DNA from: a virus
Virus record (IMG/VR): IMGVR_UViG_3300009008_000128
Span: 1 to 35,539 of that record
Strand: one strand, 5' to 3'
DNA: 35,539 bases
Shown: piece by piece, positions 29,737 through 35,539 of the stretch
How positions within the stretch are numbered: position 1 is the first letter of the stretch
How the letters are laid out: each line of letters starts with the position of its first letter
The notes under the pieces: model-generated
What the model was told of the DNA's origin: nothing
The model's database searches: none
What the model saw: the letters and a program-made list of their open reading frames with translations, nothing else
Position numbers and translations under genes: made by a program

Positions 29737-30417
29737 CTAAAAATTGTTAATGAGAAATAACTCACGACATCTAATCCAAAATTCTCTAAATACTAATAAC
29801 TCTTTTTCAGCCTGTTCGATTAATGGCTGTAATTGTTCTCTTGTTACTGTGGTTATTTTTAACTTCAACTTTTCATTAATCATCCTTTCGTCATATTCGC
29901 AAAAATCAAGTTTAAGCAATTTTTCGTTCACAATGAAATAATGAACCACTTGCCATATGTATTGTGCTGGAATCCCGAAAATTGGTTTTGTAGATGAAGT
30001 TATCGCCGACTCTTTATCCGATAAAGTATTTCTTAAAAAACTTGCTACCATATTTTTAGATTTTGGACTTTTAGATTCAAAAGCTTCTGTTAAATCTTCG
30101 GAAAGTCCGTCAGGAGATAATCCCAACCAATCGTGTTCATTGTGCAGACAAAACATTCCTGTGTTAATTTCCTTATCTGTTTGTTTTTCAAATAACTTTA
30201 AAGAATAATCTTCTTCAATGTTTCCTCGTTGCATTGCTTTTGACTTTGGTATCTCGTCCATTTGTTCTGTAGCTTCTTCGCTTATCAGTTCACAGACTAA
30301 GCCAAATTTAGATTTTTGATTTCCCATTACTTGTTTTAATCTCGTTCCGGTAACTACTCCAAGTCTAGCTTTTAACCATTCATCTGTTCCTTGTTTAATT
30401 TCTTTTAAAATCCTCAT
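29737..30417 (-). CDS. YqaJ / lambda-exonuclease-type recombination nuclease
   Basis: 226 residues. Conserved blocks: QGTDEWLKARLGVVTGT at 9-25, RGNIEEDYSLKLFE about 64-77, LGLSPDGL (Asp 103) and EAFESKSPK (E114-x-K116), the D..ExK catalytic core of lambda Exo relatives, then PAQYIWQVVHYF. A 5'-3' exonuclease that makes 3' single-stranded ends for RecT. Located 3 nt after the RecT stop. Confidence 0.92.
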   Translation of the reverse strand: MRILKEIKQGTDEWLKARLGVVTGTRLKQVMGNQKSKFGLVCELISEEATEQMDEIPKSKAMQRGNIEEDYSLKLFEKQTDKEINTGMFCLHNEHDWLGLSPDGLSEDLTEAFESKSPKSKNMVASFLRNTLSDKESAITSSTKPIFGIPAQYIWQVVHYFIVNEKLLKLDFCEYDERMINEKLKLKITTVTREQLQPLIEQAEKELLVFREFWIRCRELFLINNF

Positions 30418-30419
30418 AA

Positions 30420-31367
30420 TTATTTTTTAGGAAAAGGACTTTCAATTTCATCTTCAGGAATTGGTTCGACTTTTGGATCTTCTTTATTTTCTATTACTTT
30501 AGGTTCTTTAAAGTCATTTTTCAAATCATCTTTTAATTCAATTAGTTCTTTATTATTCTGAGCTGACTGTGGGAAACCTTCCCAAACTTTTTTTAGTTCT
30601 TCTTTATCTTTTACTTTTTCTAATTTATCTGAATAGTCATCAATATTAATATCAAATTTAGTTGTATCAATATCTCTTTTTCTTTCTTCAACATTAGAAT
30701 TTTTATTGTCTTCTGCGATAGCTTTATAAATAGTTTCGTTTTTAGGAACAAGTTTTGCAACTTGTTTAAGTACAGTTTTTTTCCACATCCATAATCTTGG
30801 ATCGTTTTCTTCTTTCCAAGGAGAATACTTTGAAGTAAAACTTTTTGAAAATCTTTTGCCCATATCTAGTATTTGTTTTTTTGACATCGCTTCTTTAATC
30901 TTTCCACCGGCTTGCAACTCAACAATTACATAAGCACCAATTGCTTTTCCTCTATCATCATTGAAAGGATCTGCTTTATGTTTAATTTCTCCATTCTCTT
31001 GAGTGAAATCGTCCTTTTCATAAACGATTTCTGCAGTGATTGATTTAGCACCGGCTCTATAAAATAAAGTTACAAGACCTTGATAACCAAGTTGAAACTG
31101 AGCTACTTTATTATAAGGTAAAACATAAGCTTCACCCGAAACTTCTGACGGCATTAGATTTAATTCTGCCATTGTTATAAAAGAATTTATAACTGAAGTT
31201 GGTTCACAATCCAATAAAACAGGATTTCTTTGAACGGAAGAAATAACAGCACTTAAAAATTTCAAAGCTTTTTCCTTTCCCAAATAATTGTTTAATTGGT
31301 TTTGATAATTACTAGCCAAAACGATTTTTAAATCTTTTTCACTATTAAACTTTTTTATTTGATTCAT
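30420..31367 (-). CDS. recT: RecT-family single-strand annealing protein
   Basis: 315 residues. Characteristic RecT blocks: FLSAVISSVQRNPVLLDCEP, SFITMAELNLMPSE, AYVLPYNKVAQFQLGYQGL, ITAEIVYEKDDF, GAYVIVELQAGG, and DPRLWMWKKTVLKQVAKLVP. The last 90 residues are an acidic, poorly conserved tail (ends in PFPKK). Pairs with the exonuclease downstream. The operon starts at the promoter 31398-31442. Confidence 0.93.
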   Translation of the reverse strand: MNQIKKFNSEKDLKIVLASNYQNQLNNYLGKEKALKFLSAVISSVQRNPVLLDCEPTSVINSFITMAELNLMPSEVSGEAYVLPYNKVAQFQLGYQGLVTLFYRAGAKSITAEIVYEKDDFTQENGEIKHKADPFNDDRGKAIGAYVIVELQAGGKIKEAMSKKQILDMGKRFSKSFTSKYSPWKEENDPRLWMWKKTVLKQVAKLVPKNETIYKAIAEDNKNSNVEERKRDIDTTKFDINIDDYSDKLEKVKDKEELKKVWEGFPQSAQNNKELIELKDDLKNDFKEPKVIENKEDPKVEPIPEDEIESPFPKK

Positions 31368-31397
31368 GTTTATTTTTGTTTATTTATTAATAATTTA

Positions 31398-31442
31398 ATT
31401 ATATATTGTTAAAATATGTTGTCAAACTGAAATTGTTGATAA
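31398..31442 (-). promoter_or_regulatory. Promoter with TTATCAACA box (recT operon)
   Basis: Minus strand: TTATCAACA (31434-31442) directly after TAG of the upstream gene, 8-bp gap, -35 TTGACA (31420-31425), 16-bp spacer, perfect -10 TATAAT (31398-31403). Confidence 0.82.
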
Positions 31443-31997
31443 CTATTTATTATTATATTTAGATTGTTGAATATCTGAATTAATTATATTTTCTATTAAA
31501 CCTAAAATATTCTTTTGCATCATATTCTCATTGTTTTTAAAAACTGATTTAAATTTAATTGGATCACAATGTAATCTATTTGGATTATCTTTAAAAAATT
31601 TCTTTTGTATCCCATAAACCCATTCTAAAGTTTTTATAGGAACAGCTGTTTGTGGGTTAAAACCAAACCAAAACAATTTAAAAAATTGAAATCTTCTAGC
31701 TTTTTCTTCTAAAGATAAAGATCTTATTTTTTTTGCATAATCTAAATATTCTTTATTAATTTTATCTAAATGTTTATTTTTTTCAGTATGATTTTGTTCT
31801 GGAATATCTTTCTTAACCATTTTAAAATAAGATTGAAGGACATCTTTTTTTTCTCCCTGCCAATCACCTATTGTTATTAAATCATTTGGAGCTAAATTTT
31901 TTCTTATTATTAAAAAGTTATCAAGGGCTTCAGCAGGGACTTCTGTCCATCCTGCAATACCTTGTAATTTTATAAGACCTATTCTAATTTTACTCAT
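31443..31997 (-). CDS. Unknown 184-aa protein of the replication region
   Basis: 184 residues, no family recognised. Several helical segments, with SLSLEEKARRFQFFKLFWFG and TLEWVYGIQKKFFKDNPNRL in the centre and an Asn/Lys-rich end. It comes just after the O-like gene, the usual place of a helicase loader or primosome partner, but it lacks a Walker A motif, so a DnaC-type loader is not supported. A-rich AAATAAAC start context. Confidence 0.6.
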   Translation of the reverse strand: MSKIRIGLIKLQGIAGWTEVPAEALDNFLIIRKNLAPNDLITIGDWQGEKKDVLQSYFKMVKKDIPEQNHTEKNKHLDKINKEYLDYAKKIRSLSLEEKARRFQFFKLFWFGFNPQTAVPIKTLEWVYGIQKKFFKDNPNRLHCDPIKFKSVFKNNENMMQKNILGLIENIINSDIQQSKYNNK

Positions 31998-31999
31998 GT

Positions 32000-32713
32000 T
32001 TATTTTTTGTTACAGTCAATGACTTTTTGTTTATAATTTTTTTGAATAGAAACTTCATCTTCCCAACCCCAAGCATTTAACCAAGTTGATGGATGTTTCC
32101 ATTCAGGACAAAATTCATTATTTTGTTTTTGTTTATTTTTTTCTTCTTTTTGAATTTTAATTGCATCGACCAAAATTTGCAAGCTTGGGATAACTTTTTC
32201 TTTTTTTAATTTATTCCAAGTTTTTTTAGCTTGACCTTTTCCTTTTTTAAGTGGGTATTCTTTCCAAAAAATATCAAAATCTTTATCGTCTTTATTATTA
32301 TCTTTATCTTTATTATTATACTTATTATTATACTCTAGAGTTACTCTAGAAGAATTATCCTTATTTTTCAACAAATTTAAAATTTCAATAGGTAACTTAG
32401 AAAAATACTCTTTTTCTTTAACTTTTGTAAATCTACCTTTTTTTGCTTCAACAAATTCATCACCATTTAAAATATAATATCCATCAATATAATTAATAAA
32501 TTTTTTTTCAATTAATTGATTTCTACATAAATTTATAAGTTTTACATCATACCCTGTATAAGCAACTAAAAGCTTGTCAGGACATTTAAAAATTTTTGTA
32601 GTATTTCTTTTTGGATTAGTTAATAAAGCCAAATACAACAATCTAGTATCAGAATTTAATTCATCAATTTTTTCATCTTCCCAAATTGTAGTTCTTATTA
32701 ATGCTGTTTCCAT
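32000..32713 (-). CDS. O-like replication initiation protein
   Basis: 237 residues. Winged-helix N-terminus (RTTIWEDEKIDELNSDTRLL), YLALLTNPKRN, LINLCRNQLIEKKFINYIDG. The second half has a low-complexity linker (Asn/Lys/Asp-rich, residues 130-145) and the common C-terminal block FDIFWKEYPLKKGKGQAKKTW and HPSTWLNAWGWEDE of phage replisome organisers. In lambda-like phages the origin lies in the linker-coding region; here 32280-32340 is made of TTATTAT/TTTATC repeats, which could serve that role. An attenuator-like hairpin precedes it. Confidence 0.75.
   Translation of the reverse strand: METALIRTTIWEDEKIDELNSDTRLLYLALLTNPKRNTTKIFKCPDKLLVAYTGYDVKLINLCRNQLIEKKFINYIDGYYILNGDEFVEAKKGRFTKVKEKEYFSKLPIEILNLLKNKDNSSRVTLEYNNKYNNKDKDNNKDDKDFDIFWKEYPLKKGKGQAKKTWNKLKKEKVIPSLQILVDAIKIQKEEKNKQKQNNEFCPEWKHPSTWLNAWGWEDEVSIQKNYKQKVIDCNKK
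32280..32345. repeat. AT-rich repeat tract inside the O-like gene (possible origin)
   Basis: Reiterated TTTATC and TTATTAT units encode the Asn/Lys/Asp linker of the initiator. In lambda and its relatives the iterons lie at this place in the gene. The units here are short, imperfect and could simply reflect low-complexity protein. Confidence 0.35.
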
Positions 32714-32731
32714 GTTTATTTTTTAAAAATT

Positions 32732-32773
32732 AAAAAGAACAGGCAAACACTGAAATGCAAACCTGCTCTTTTT
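32732..32773 (-). terminator. Hairpin with U tract 18 nt before the O-like gene (attenuator candidate)
   Basis: Minus-strand RNA: AAAAAGAGCAGG (from 32773-32762) pairs with CCTGTTCTTTTT (32743-32732), 12 bp with one G-U that is only paired on this strand, then AAUUUUU. The 18-nt loop holds TTTCAGTGTTT, complementary to AAACACTGAAA located upstream in the same RNA (32797-32807). Pairing of the two would compete with the terminator. Confidence 0.55.
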
Positions 32774-32818
32774 AATATTTAAATATAAAGAAATATTTTC
32801 AGTGTTTTTTATTTGCAT
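32745..32818. repeat. Inverted repeat pair overlapping the attenuator loop
   Basis: AAACACTGAAA (32745-32755) is the exact complement of TTTCAGTGTTT (32797-32807). ATGCAAA (32755-32761) is the complement of TTTGCAT (32812-32818). The two modules occur in swapped order, so they cannot form one continuous helix. Confidence 0.6.
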
Positions 32819-32828
32819 ATTTAAAACA

Positions 32829-32873
32829 TATTAAATTAATAATTATAAAAAGTAAAGTGTAAACTGTTGATAA
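32829..32873 (-). promoter_or_regulatory. Weak promoter with TTATCAACA box (replication operon)
   Basis: Minus strand: TTATCAACA (32865-32873), 8-bp gap, -35 TTTACT (32851-32856), 16-17 bp spacer, -10 TTAATA or TAATAT. A second, degenerate box (TAATCAACA) overlaps the stop of the HNH gene. Weak hexamers suggest regulated use. Confidence 0.45.
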
Positions 32874-32882
32874 CCTTGTTGA

Positions 32883-33197
32883 TTACTCGTATAAATGAAT
32901 ATTATTTTGGTAAAAAATTATATCAGATTGTATATAAACATAACCAACTTCTTCTACAAAATCTTTAGTGTAATTTAAGTATTTAAAATGTTCTTCTTGT
33001 GTATGCCTTACTTCATTATGACATTTTTTACAAAGATAAATAGAATTTAAAATCGAATCAGATACTCTACCTAGAATATGATGAATTTCTAACCCACCAC
33101 AATTTTCACCATTACCACCACAATTAGCACATTTATAATTATGATAATCAAACCAAAACCATCTTATATTATCTTTAAATGGAAACTTTAATTTCAT
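32883..33197 (-). CDS. HNH endonuclease
   Basis: 104 residues. CANC (23-26), HHI (39-41), N51, CKKC (56-59) and H60 give the zinc-bound HNH fold (C..C, HH...N...C..C H). The enzyme is short and complete. Many phages keep a free HNH near terminase genes to assist packaging; this one sits before the replication genes, so a homing or replication-linked role is also possible. TATAAT at 33204-33209 lies only 6 bp before the ATG, which suggests a leaderless mRNA. Confidence 0.88.
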   Translation of the reverse strand: MKLKFPFKDNIRWFWFDYHNYKCANCGGNGENCGGLEIHHILGRVSDSILNSIYLCKKCHNEVRHTQEEHFKYLNYTKDFVEEVGYVYIQSDIIFYQNNIHLYE

Positions 33198-33203
33198 ATA
33201 TAT

Positions 33204-33212
33204 ATTATATCA
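33204..33212 (-). promoter_or_regulatory. Extended -10 promoter giving a leaderless HNH transcript
   Basis: Minus strand TGATATAAT with -10 at 33204-33209. The expected start point falls on or next to the A of ATG 33197. No good -35 (it would lie in the terminator loop). Confidence 0.45.
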
Positions 33213-33242
33213 AAAACAAAACACTCCCGAAAGAGTGTTTTG
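33212..33242 (-). terminator. Intrinsic terminator after the lysis genes
   Basis: CAAAACACTC (33217-33226) pairs with GAGTGTTTTG (33233-33242) around CCGAAA. On the minus strand it is followed by T-rich GTTTTTG, closing the late transcript from the lysis genes. Stem is symmetric, so weak function on the other strand is possible. Confidence 0.75.
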
Positions 33243-33254
33243 TGAATCGATTCA
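33243..33254. promoter_or_regulatory. 12-bp perfect palindrome TGAATCGATTCA
   Basis: Located between the extended -10 promoter at 33288 and the terminator, with AAAGAGTGTGAG beside it. A protein-binding site (operator) is plausible; no partner is known. Confidence 0.35.
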
Positions 33255-33287
33255 AAGAGTGTGAGCAATAAACAAACCCACGAAAAT

Positions 33288-33296
33288 ATTATAACA
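33288..33296 (-). promoter_or_regulatory. Extended -10 promoter (TGTTATAAT)
   Basis: Minus strand -10 TATAAT at 33288-33293 with TGT before it, partly matching TTTAAA as -35 16 bp further up inside the holin gene. It fires toward the terminator, palindrome and HNH gene. Confidence 0.45.
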
Positions 33297-33536
33297 CTAT
33301 TTTTCAGATTTTAAAATCTTTGTTTGGTCATAAAGTCCACATGCTGAAAGTCCAATTACTAATCCTGTTATACCAGCTGAAACTGAAAAACCAGAAAGCA
33401 AAAATCCAAAAGCTAAACCTAAAACAATAGATGCTAAAGGTAGATATTTACTAGGTAAATATTGCCCTACAACTGAATTTAAAGCTGTAACTAAAGTTAA
33501 AATACTTCCATCTTGAATTAATTGTGAAATTTCCAT
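33297..33536 (-). CDS. Holin-like membrane protein
   Basis: 79 residues. Two hydrophobic segments, about 33-49 (PLASIVLGLAFGFLLSG) and 52-68 (VSAGITGLVIGLSACGLY), and a short charged C-terminus (KILKSEK). Size, two membrane helices and the position right after the amidase fit a class II holin. Several Gly-rich helix contacts favour membrane clustering. Shares no clear family signature. Confidence 0.7.
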   Translation of the reverse strand: MEISQLIQDGSILTLVTALNSVVGQYLPSKYLPLASIVLGLAFGFLLSGFSVSAGITGLVIGLSACGLYDQTKILKSEK

Positions 33537-33545
33537 TTTATTTTT

Positions 33546-34043
33546 TTAATTAATTGATAATTTTCTTAATAAATTTAATAAAGTTTGTTTAAGATAATTT
33601 AGTTGACTTTCTAAAATTAAATTATTTTGTTTATCTTGCTTTATTAAATCTTTTTTAAAAATACTTTCTACATAATCTTTTGTTAAACAAGGACATATCC
33701 TCTCAGCCTGTAAATCACAATGCCTATATACTTTATCATCATTTCTTATTAAACCTCTCAAAGATTGAATTTGAGCATCTGTGGGCATTTCTACAAGGAA
33801 GTTTCCCTGTAAACAAATTCCTATATATCCTTTATTATAGCCTTTTGTATGCATTCCTTCTTCATTATCTTTTCTGAACTGAACAACATTTCCTTTCGGA
33901 TCTATTGTATATTGATACCCTCCATAAAAACCAAGCTCTGATTTCATATCCCAGAGTTTCTTATGGTATCTATTTATAGACCAAGTTTGATAAAAAACTT
34001 TTTTCCTCGATATAGCACTATGATGTAATATTATTTTTCTCAT
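33546..34043 (-). CDS. N-acetylmuramoyl-L-alanine amidase endolysin (PGRP/amidase_2)
   Basis: 165 residues. IILHHSA (H7/H8), GGYQYTIDPKGNVVQ, GMHTKG (H65), GYIGICLQGNF and RHCDLQAERICPC with H108 and C117 as zinc ligands: the T7-lysozyme-like order. PTDAQIQSLRGLIR is the helix before the second zinc motif. A short Lys/Leu-rich helix (about 125-165) follows and could bind wall or membrane. No signal peptide, so it needs a holin. Cuts the amide bond between MurNAc and the stem peptide. Confidence 0.92.
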   Translation of the reverse strand: MRKIILHHSAISRKKVFYQTWSINRYHKKLWDMKSELGFYGGYQYTIDPKGNVVQFRKDNEEGMHTKGYNKGYIGICLQGNFLVEMPTDAQIQSLRGLIRNDDKVYRHCDLQAERICPCLTKDYVESIFKKDLIKQDKQNNLILESQLNYLKQTLLNLLRKLSIN

Positions 34044-34062
34044 TTTGCTTTTCTATTACATT

Positions 34063-34263
34063 TTATTTTGTCATTAAAATATTTGTATTTTGTTGAACAA
34101 CAACTGACAATTCAGTCATTGCAGAAGACATCCCTATAAAGGCTTCAGTATTTCGATCAATATGATGAGAAGTTATTTTAAAACAAAATATAACCAATAA
34201 TACACATATACCGAATAGACCTCCTTGTTTCATTAATTCCTTTAAAATTTCTGCTTTAATCAT
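34063..34263 (-). CDS. Small holin-like / membrane-anchored lysis protein
   Basis: 66 residues. A membrane helix at about 16-32 (FGICVLLVIFCFKI) followed by a helical soluble part (NTEAFIGMSSAMTELSVVVQ). Single-span proteins of this kind precede amidases in many phages (BhlA-like holins). Together with the 79-aa protein it suggests two membrane components in the lysis cassette. The upstream interrupted gene ends 7 nt inside it. Confidence 0.65.
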   Translation of the reverse strand: MIKAEILKELMKQGGLFGICVLLVIFCFKITSHHIDRNTEAFIGMSSAMTELSVVVQQNTNILMTK

Positions 34264-34486
34264 TTTTATTTTTTAAGTAATTTTTACAATCTTCTAAAGA
34301 ATCAAATTCGACTATATTTTCTTCTTTTATATTTTTATGGATTTGGCTTTCTAAATATCAATATTTTGAATAAAAACTAGAAATATATTTTTCTTGATCT
34401 TCCTTTGCTCCTGTAATATAAACAATAGTAAAGACTATTATTCCTGAAACTATTATTATCCCTACTGTTTTAAATTTATTCATCAT
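34256..34486 (-). pseudogene. Small membrane protein interrupted by an in-frame TGA
   Basis: A 77-codon frame from ATG 34486 (SD AGGAG 6 nt upstream, overlapping the end of the fibre gene) to TAA 34256, broken only by TGA at 34358-34360. Before TGA: MMNKFKTVGIIIVSGIIVFT as membrane helix and IVYITGAKEDQEKYISSFYS KY. After TGA: YLESQIHKNIKEENIVEFDS and LEDCKNYLKNKND. The second part stays in frame and ends at the next gene's start (ATGATTAA). TGA for TGG (Trp) is one base, so a recent nonsense mutation, a sequencing error or read-through are all possible. Layout resembles a one-helix inner-membrane spanin. Confidence 0.6.
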
Positions 34487-34487
34487 A

Positions 34488-35539
34488 TTATTCTCCTACA
34501 TATTCTATATTAAGATTCATATAACTCGGTGTGAAATTGATATCTGCACCATTATCATGTCTTGCTCTTAAATCAACATTTACAGGAGTTGTAGTTGCTC
34601 TCATAAATCCAGTTAAAGAACTACTACCTATATCATTAGCTACTGAGTATTTTCTATGATTATGACATTGGTGTTGTTCTACTCCATTTAAGAATACAGC
34701 ATATTTGAAAGTTACATTATTTGTGCCACTACCCCCATTTATAGAAGCAGAACATCTATAAACACCATCTTTAGTTATAGTTATTTGGTCATTTGCTACA
34801 TCAGGAGTTACATTATTTGAAAGTCCATCATCTGTAAATCCTGTTAATTTAGTATATGTAACTCCAGTAGTTATTGATTGAGCTGTACTTCCGTCTGCTA
34901 AATGAATTTCTCCATATGTTCCATTTTCATAAATTTCACCTTCTACATCTAATAAACCATTCGGAGTTGTCGTCCCTATTCCAATATTCCCATCCCCTAA
35001 AATAGTCATTCTAGGTAAAGATGGGCTTCCAGTGTAGAACAATATATCTCTATCTGCATTTTCTCGTCCTTGAATTATAAAGTGTCCGACTTCTGTAAAT
35101 GGATAAGCTCCACCAGCAGCACTTGTTGTATATAATGAACTAACACCACTAGGTACTGAACTTTGGAAATCTCCATAAATTTTTATACCTGCACCAGAGG
35201 AGCTAGTATCACTAGCAAATATTGTTCCATCTTTTACTTCTAATTTTGTTGTTGGGCTATTTGTTCCAATACCGACGTTGCCATTTTGTTGTATTGTCAA
35301 TTTTCTACCAAAATTATCCCAAGCATCTGCTTGTGTTCCAAAATGTAATTTACCAGCTTCTAATCTCATCTCAAAATTTTCATCTGCACTACCATCTGAT
35401 TCACCAAGTTTTACAGATGCATCTGAACCTACTTTTAATCCTAATTCTTTTATAGCATTCAACATTGTCCAAAAAATTGGATCTGATTCAATAGACAAGA
35501 AACCATCTTTTCCTTCTTGCACAGCTTCAGGAATTACTT
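34488..35539 (-). CDS. Fibre protein C-terminal part: S74-like fragment, NVGIGT shaft, C1q-like tip
   Basis: Open to the right edge; the GTG at 35522 is not a real start, since the frame continues (V-I-P-E-A-V). Residues near the edge (VIPEAVQEGKDGFLSI then FWTMLNAIKELGLKV) are the second half of an S74-type intramolecular chaperone. Unusually they are followed, not preceded, by more fibre: two NVGIGT motifs (near 35270 and 34980) and a final domain of about 125 residues (YTKLTGFTDD, DGVYRCSASI, YMNLNIEYVGE) with a C1q/TNF-like jelly-roll pattern. Probably the 3' part of the gene that starts at 1973. Confidence 0.85.
   Translation of the reverse strand, partial: VIPEAVQEGKDGFLSIESDPIFWTMLNAIKELGLKVGSDASVKLGESDGSADENFEMRLEAGKLHFGTQADAWDNFGRKLTIQQNGNVGIGTNSPTTKLEVKDGTIFASDTSSSGAGIKIYGDFQSSVPSGVSSLYTTSAAGGAYPFTEVGHFIIQGRENADRDILFYTGSPSLPRMTILGDGNIGIGTTTPNGLLDVEGEIYENGTYGEIHLADGSTAQSITTGVTYTKLTGFTDDGLSNNVTPDVANDQITITKDGVYRCSASINGGSGTNNVTFKYAVFLNGVEQHQCHNHRKYSVANDIGSSSLTGFMRATTTPVNVDLRARHDNGADINFTPSYMNLNIEYVGE

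Noticed and set aside
34256-34486. Alternative genetic code (TGA as Gly or Trp) for the whole phage
   Set aside because: TGA ends the methyltransferase gene (17689) at the expected C-terminus and forms several ATGA overlaps in the neck cluster. Only one internal TGA was found.
1-35539. CRISPR array, integrase or lysogeny module
   Set aside because: No regular spaced repeats, no tyrosine or serine recombinase and no CI-type repressor pair were seen; the only HTH gene is small and unspecific.

Overview
The window looks like almost an entire genome of a virulent, tailed, siphovirus-type phage cut inside its tail-fibre gene. Nearly every gene lies on the minus strand, so the transcription order runs from high to low coordinates. 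The DNA is AT-rich (roughly two thirds A+T by eye). Promoters are sigma70-like (TTGACA / TATAAT), the code is standard (TGA ends the methyltransferase gene), and most genes have an A-rich leader instead of a Shine-Dalgarno (SD) site. The endolysin shows that the host has peptidoglycan. NVGIGTTSP-repeat fibre proteins are frequent in Patescibacteria (CPR) and Bacteroidota. The sigma70 consensus promoters argue against Bacteroidota, so a CPR-type or other uncultured host is my low-confidence guess. No integrase, CRISPR array, tRNA or rRNA was found.

Layout in transcription order. (1) 35.5-33.3 kb: 3' part of the fibre gene (fragment of an S74-type chaperone, NVGIGT repeats, C1q-like tip), a small membrane gene interrupted by an in-frame TGA, a holin-like protein, an amidase endolysin and a second holin-like protein. 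(2) 33.2-27.1 kb: HNH nuclease, O-like replication initiator, unknown gene, RecT, YqaJ-type exonuclease, accessory genes, a helix-turn-helix protein and a run of small membrane proteins. (3) 27.0-25.3 kb: an island of eight tiny genes, all with strong GGAGG SD sites, unlike the rest of the genome. (4) 25.2-19.0 kb: a sugar cassette with an SQD1-like NAD enzyme, SAM methyltransferase, LicD-like transferase, two GT2 glycosyltransferases, a GT6 (ABO blood-group family) glycosyltransferase and an epimerase. (5) 18.9-1 kb: ParB-methyltransferase fusion, terminase small and large subunits, portal-MuF fusion, protease, capsid, connectors, tail tube, frameshifted tail-assembly chaperones, tape measure, tail hub, baseplate/fibre genes and the 5' part of the NVGIGT fibre gene. 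One plus-strand moron (TM2-domain protein) with its own promoter, hairpin and terminator sits inside the tail module.

The most notable signals are regulatory. At least four leftward promoters carry a DnaA-box-like TTATC(C/A)ACA exactly 8 bp upstream of the -35. Two structural promoters share an extended -10 and a small leader RNA whose hairpin covaries. A 153-nt, multi-hairpin RNA precedes the ParB-methyltransferase gene. A large leader hairpin lies at 28.0 kb, and two attenuator-like switches lie at 26.1 and 32.75 kb. A textbook TTTAAAA -1 frameshift site makes a G/GT chaperone pair. All calls come from reading the sequence; no database search was possible.
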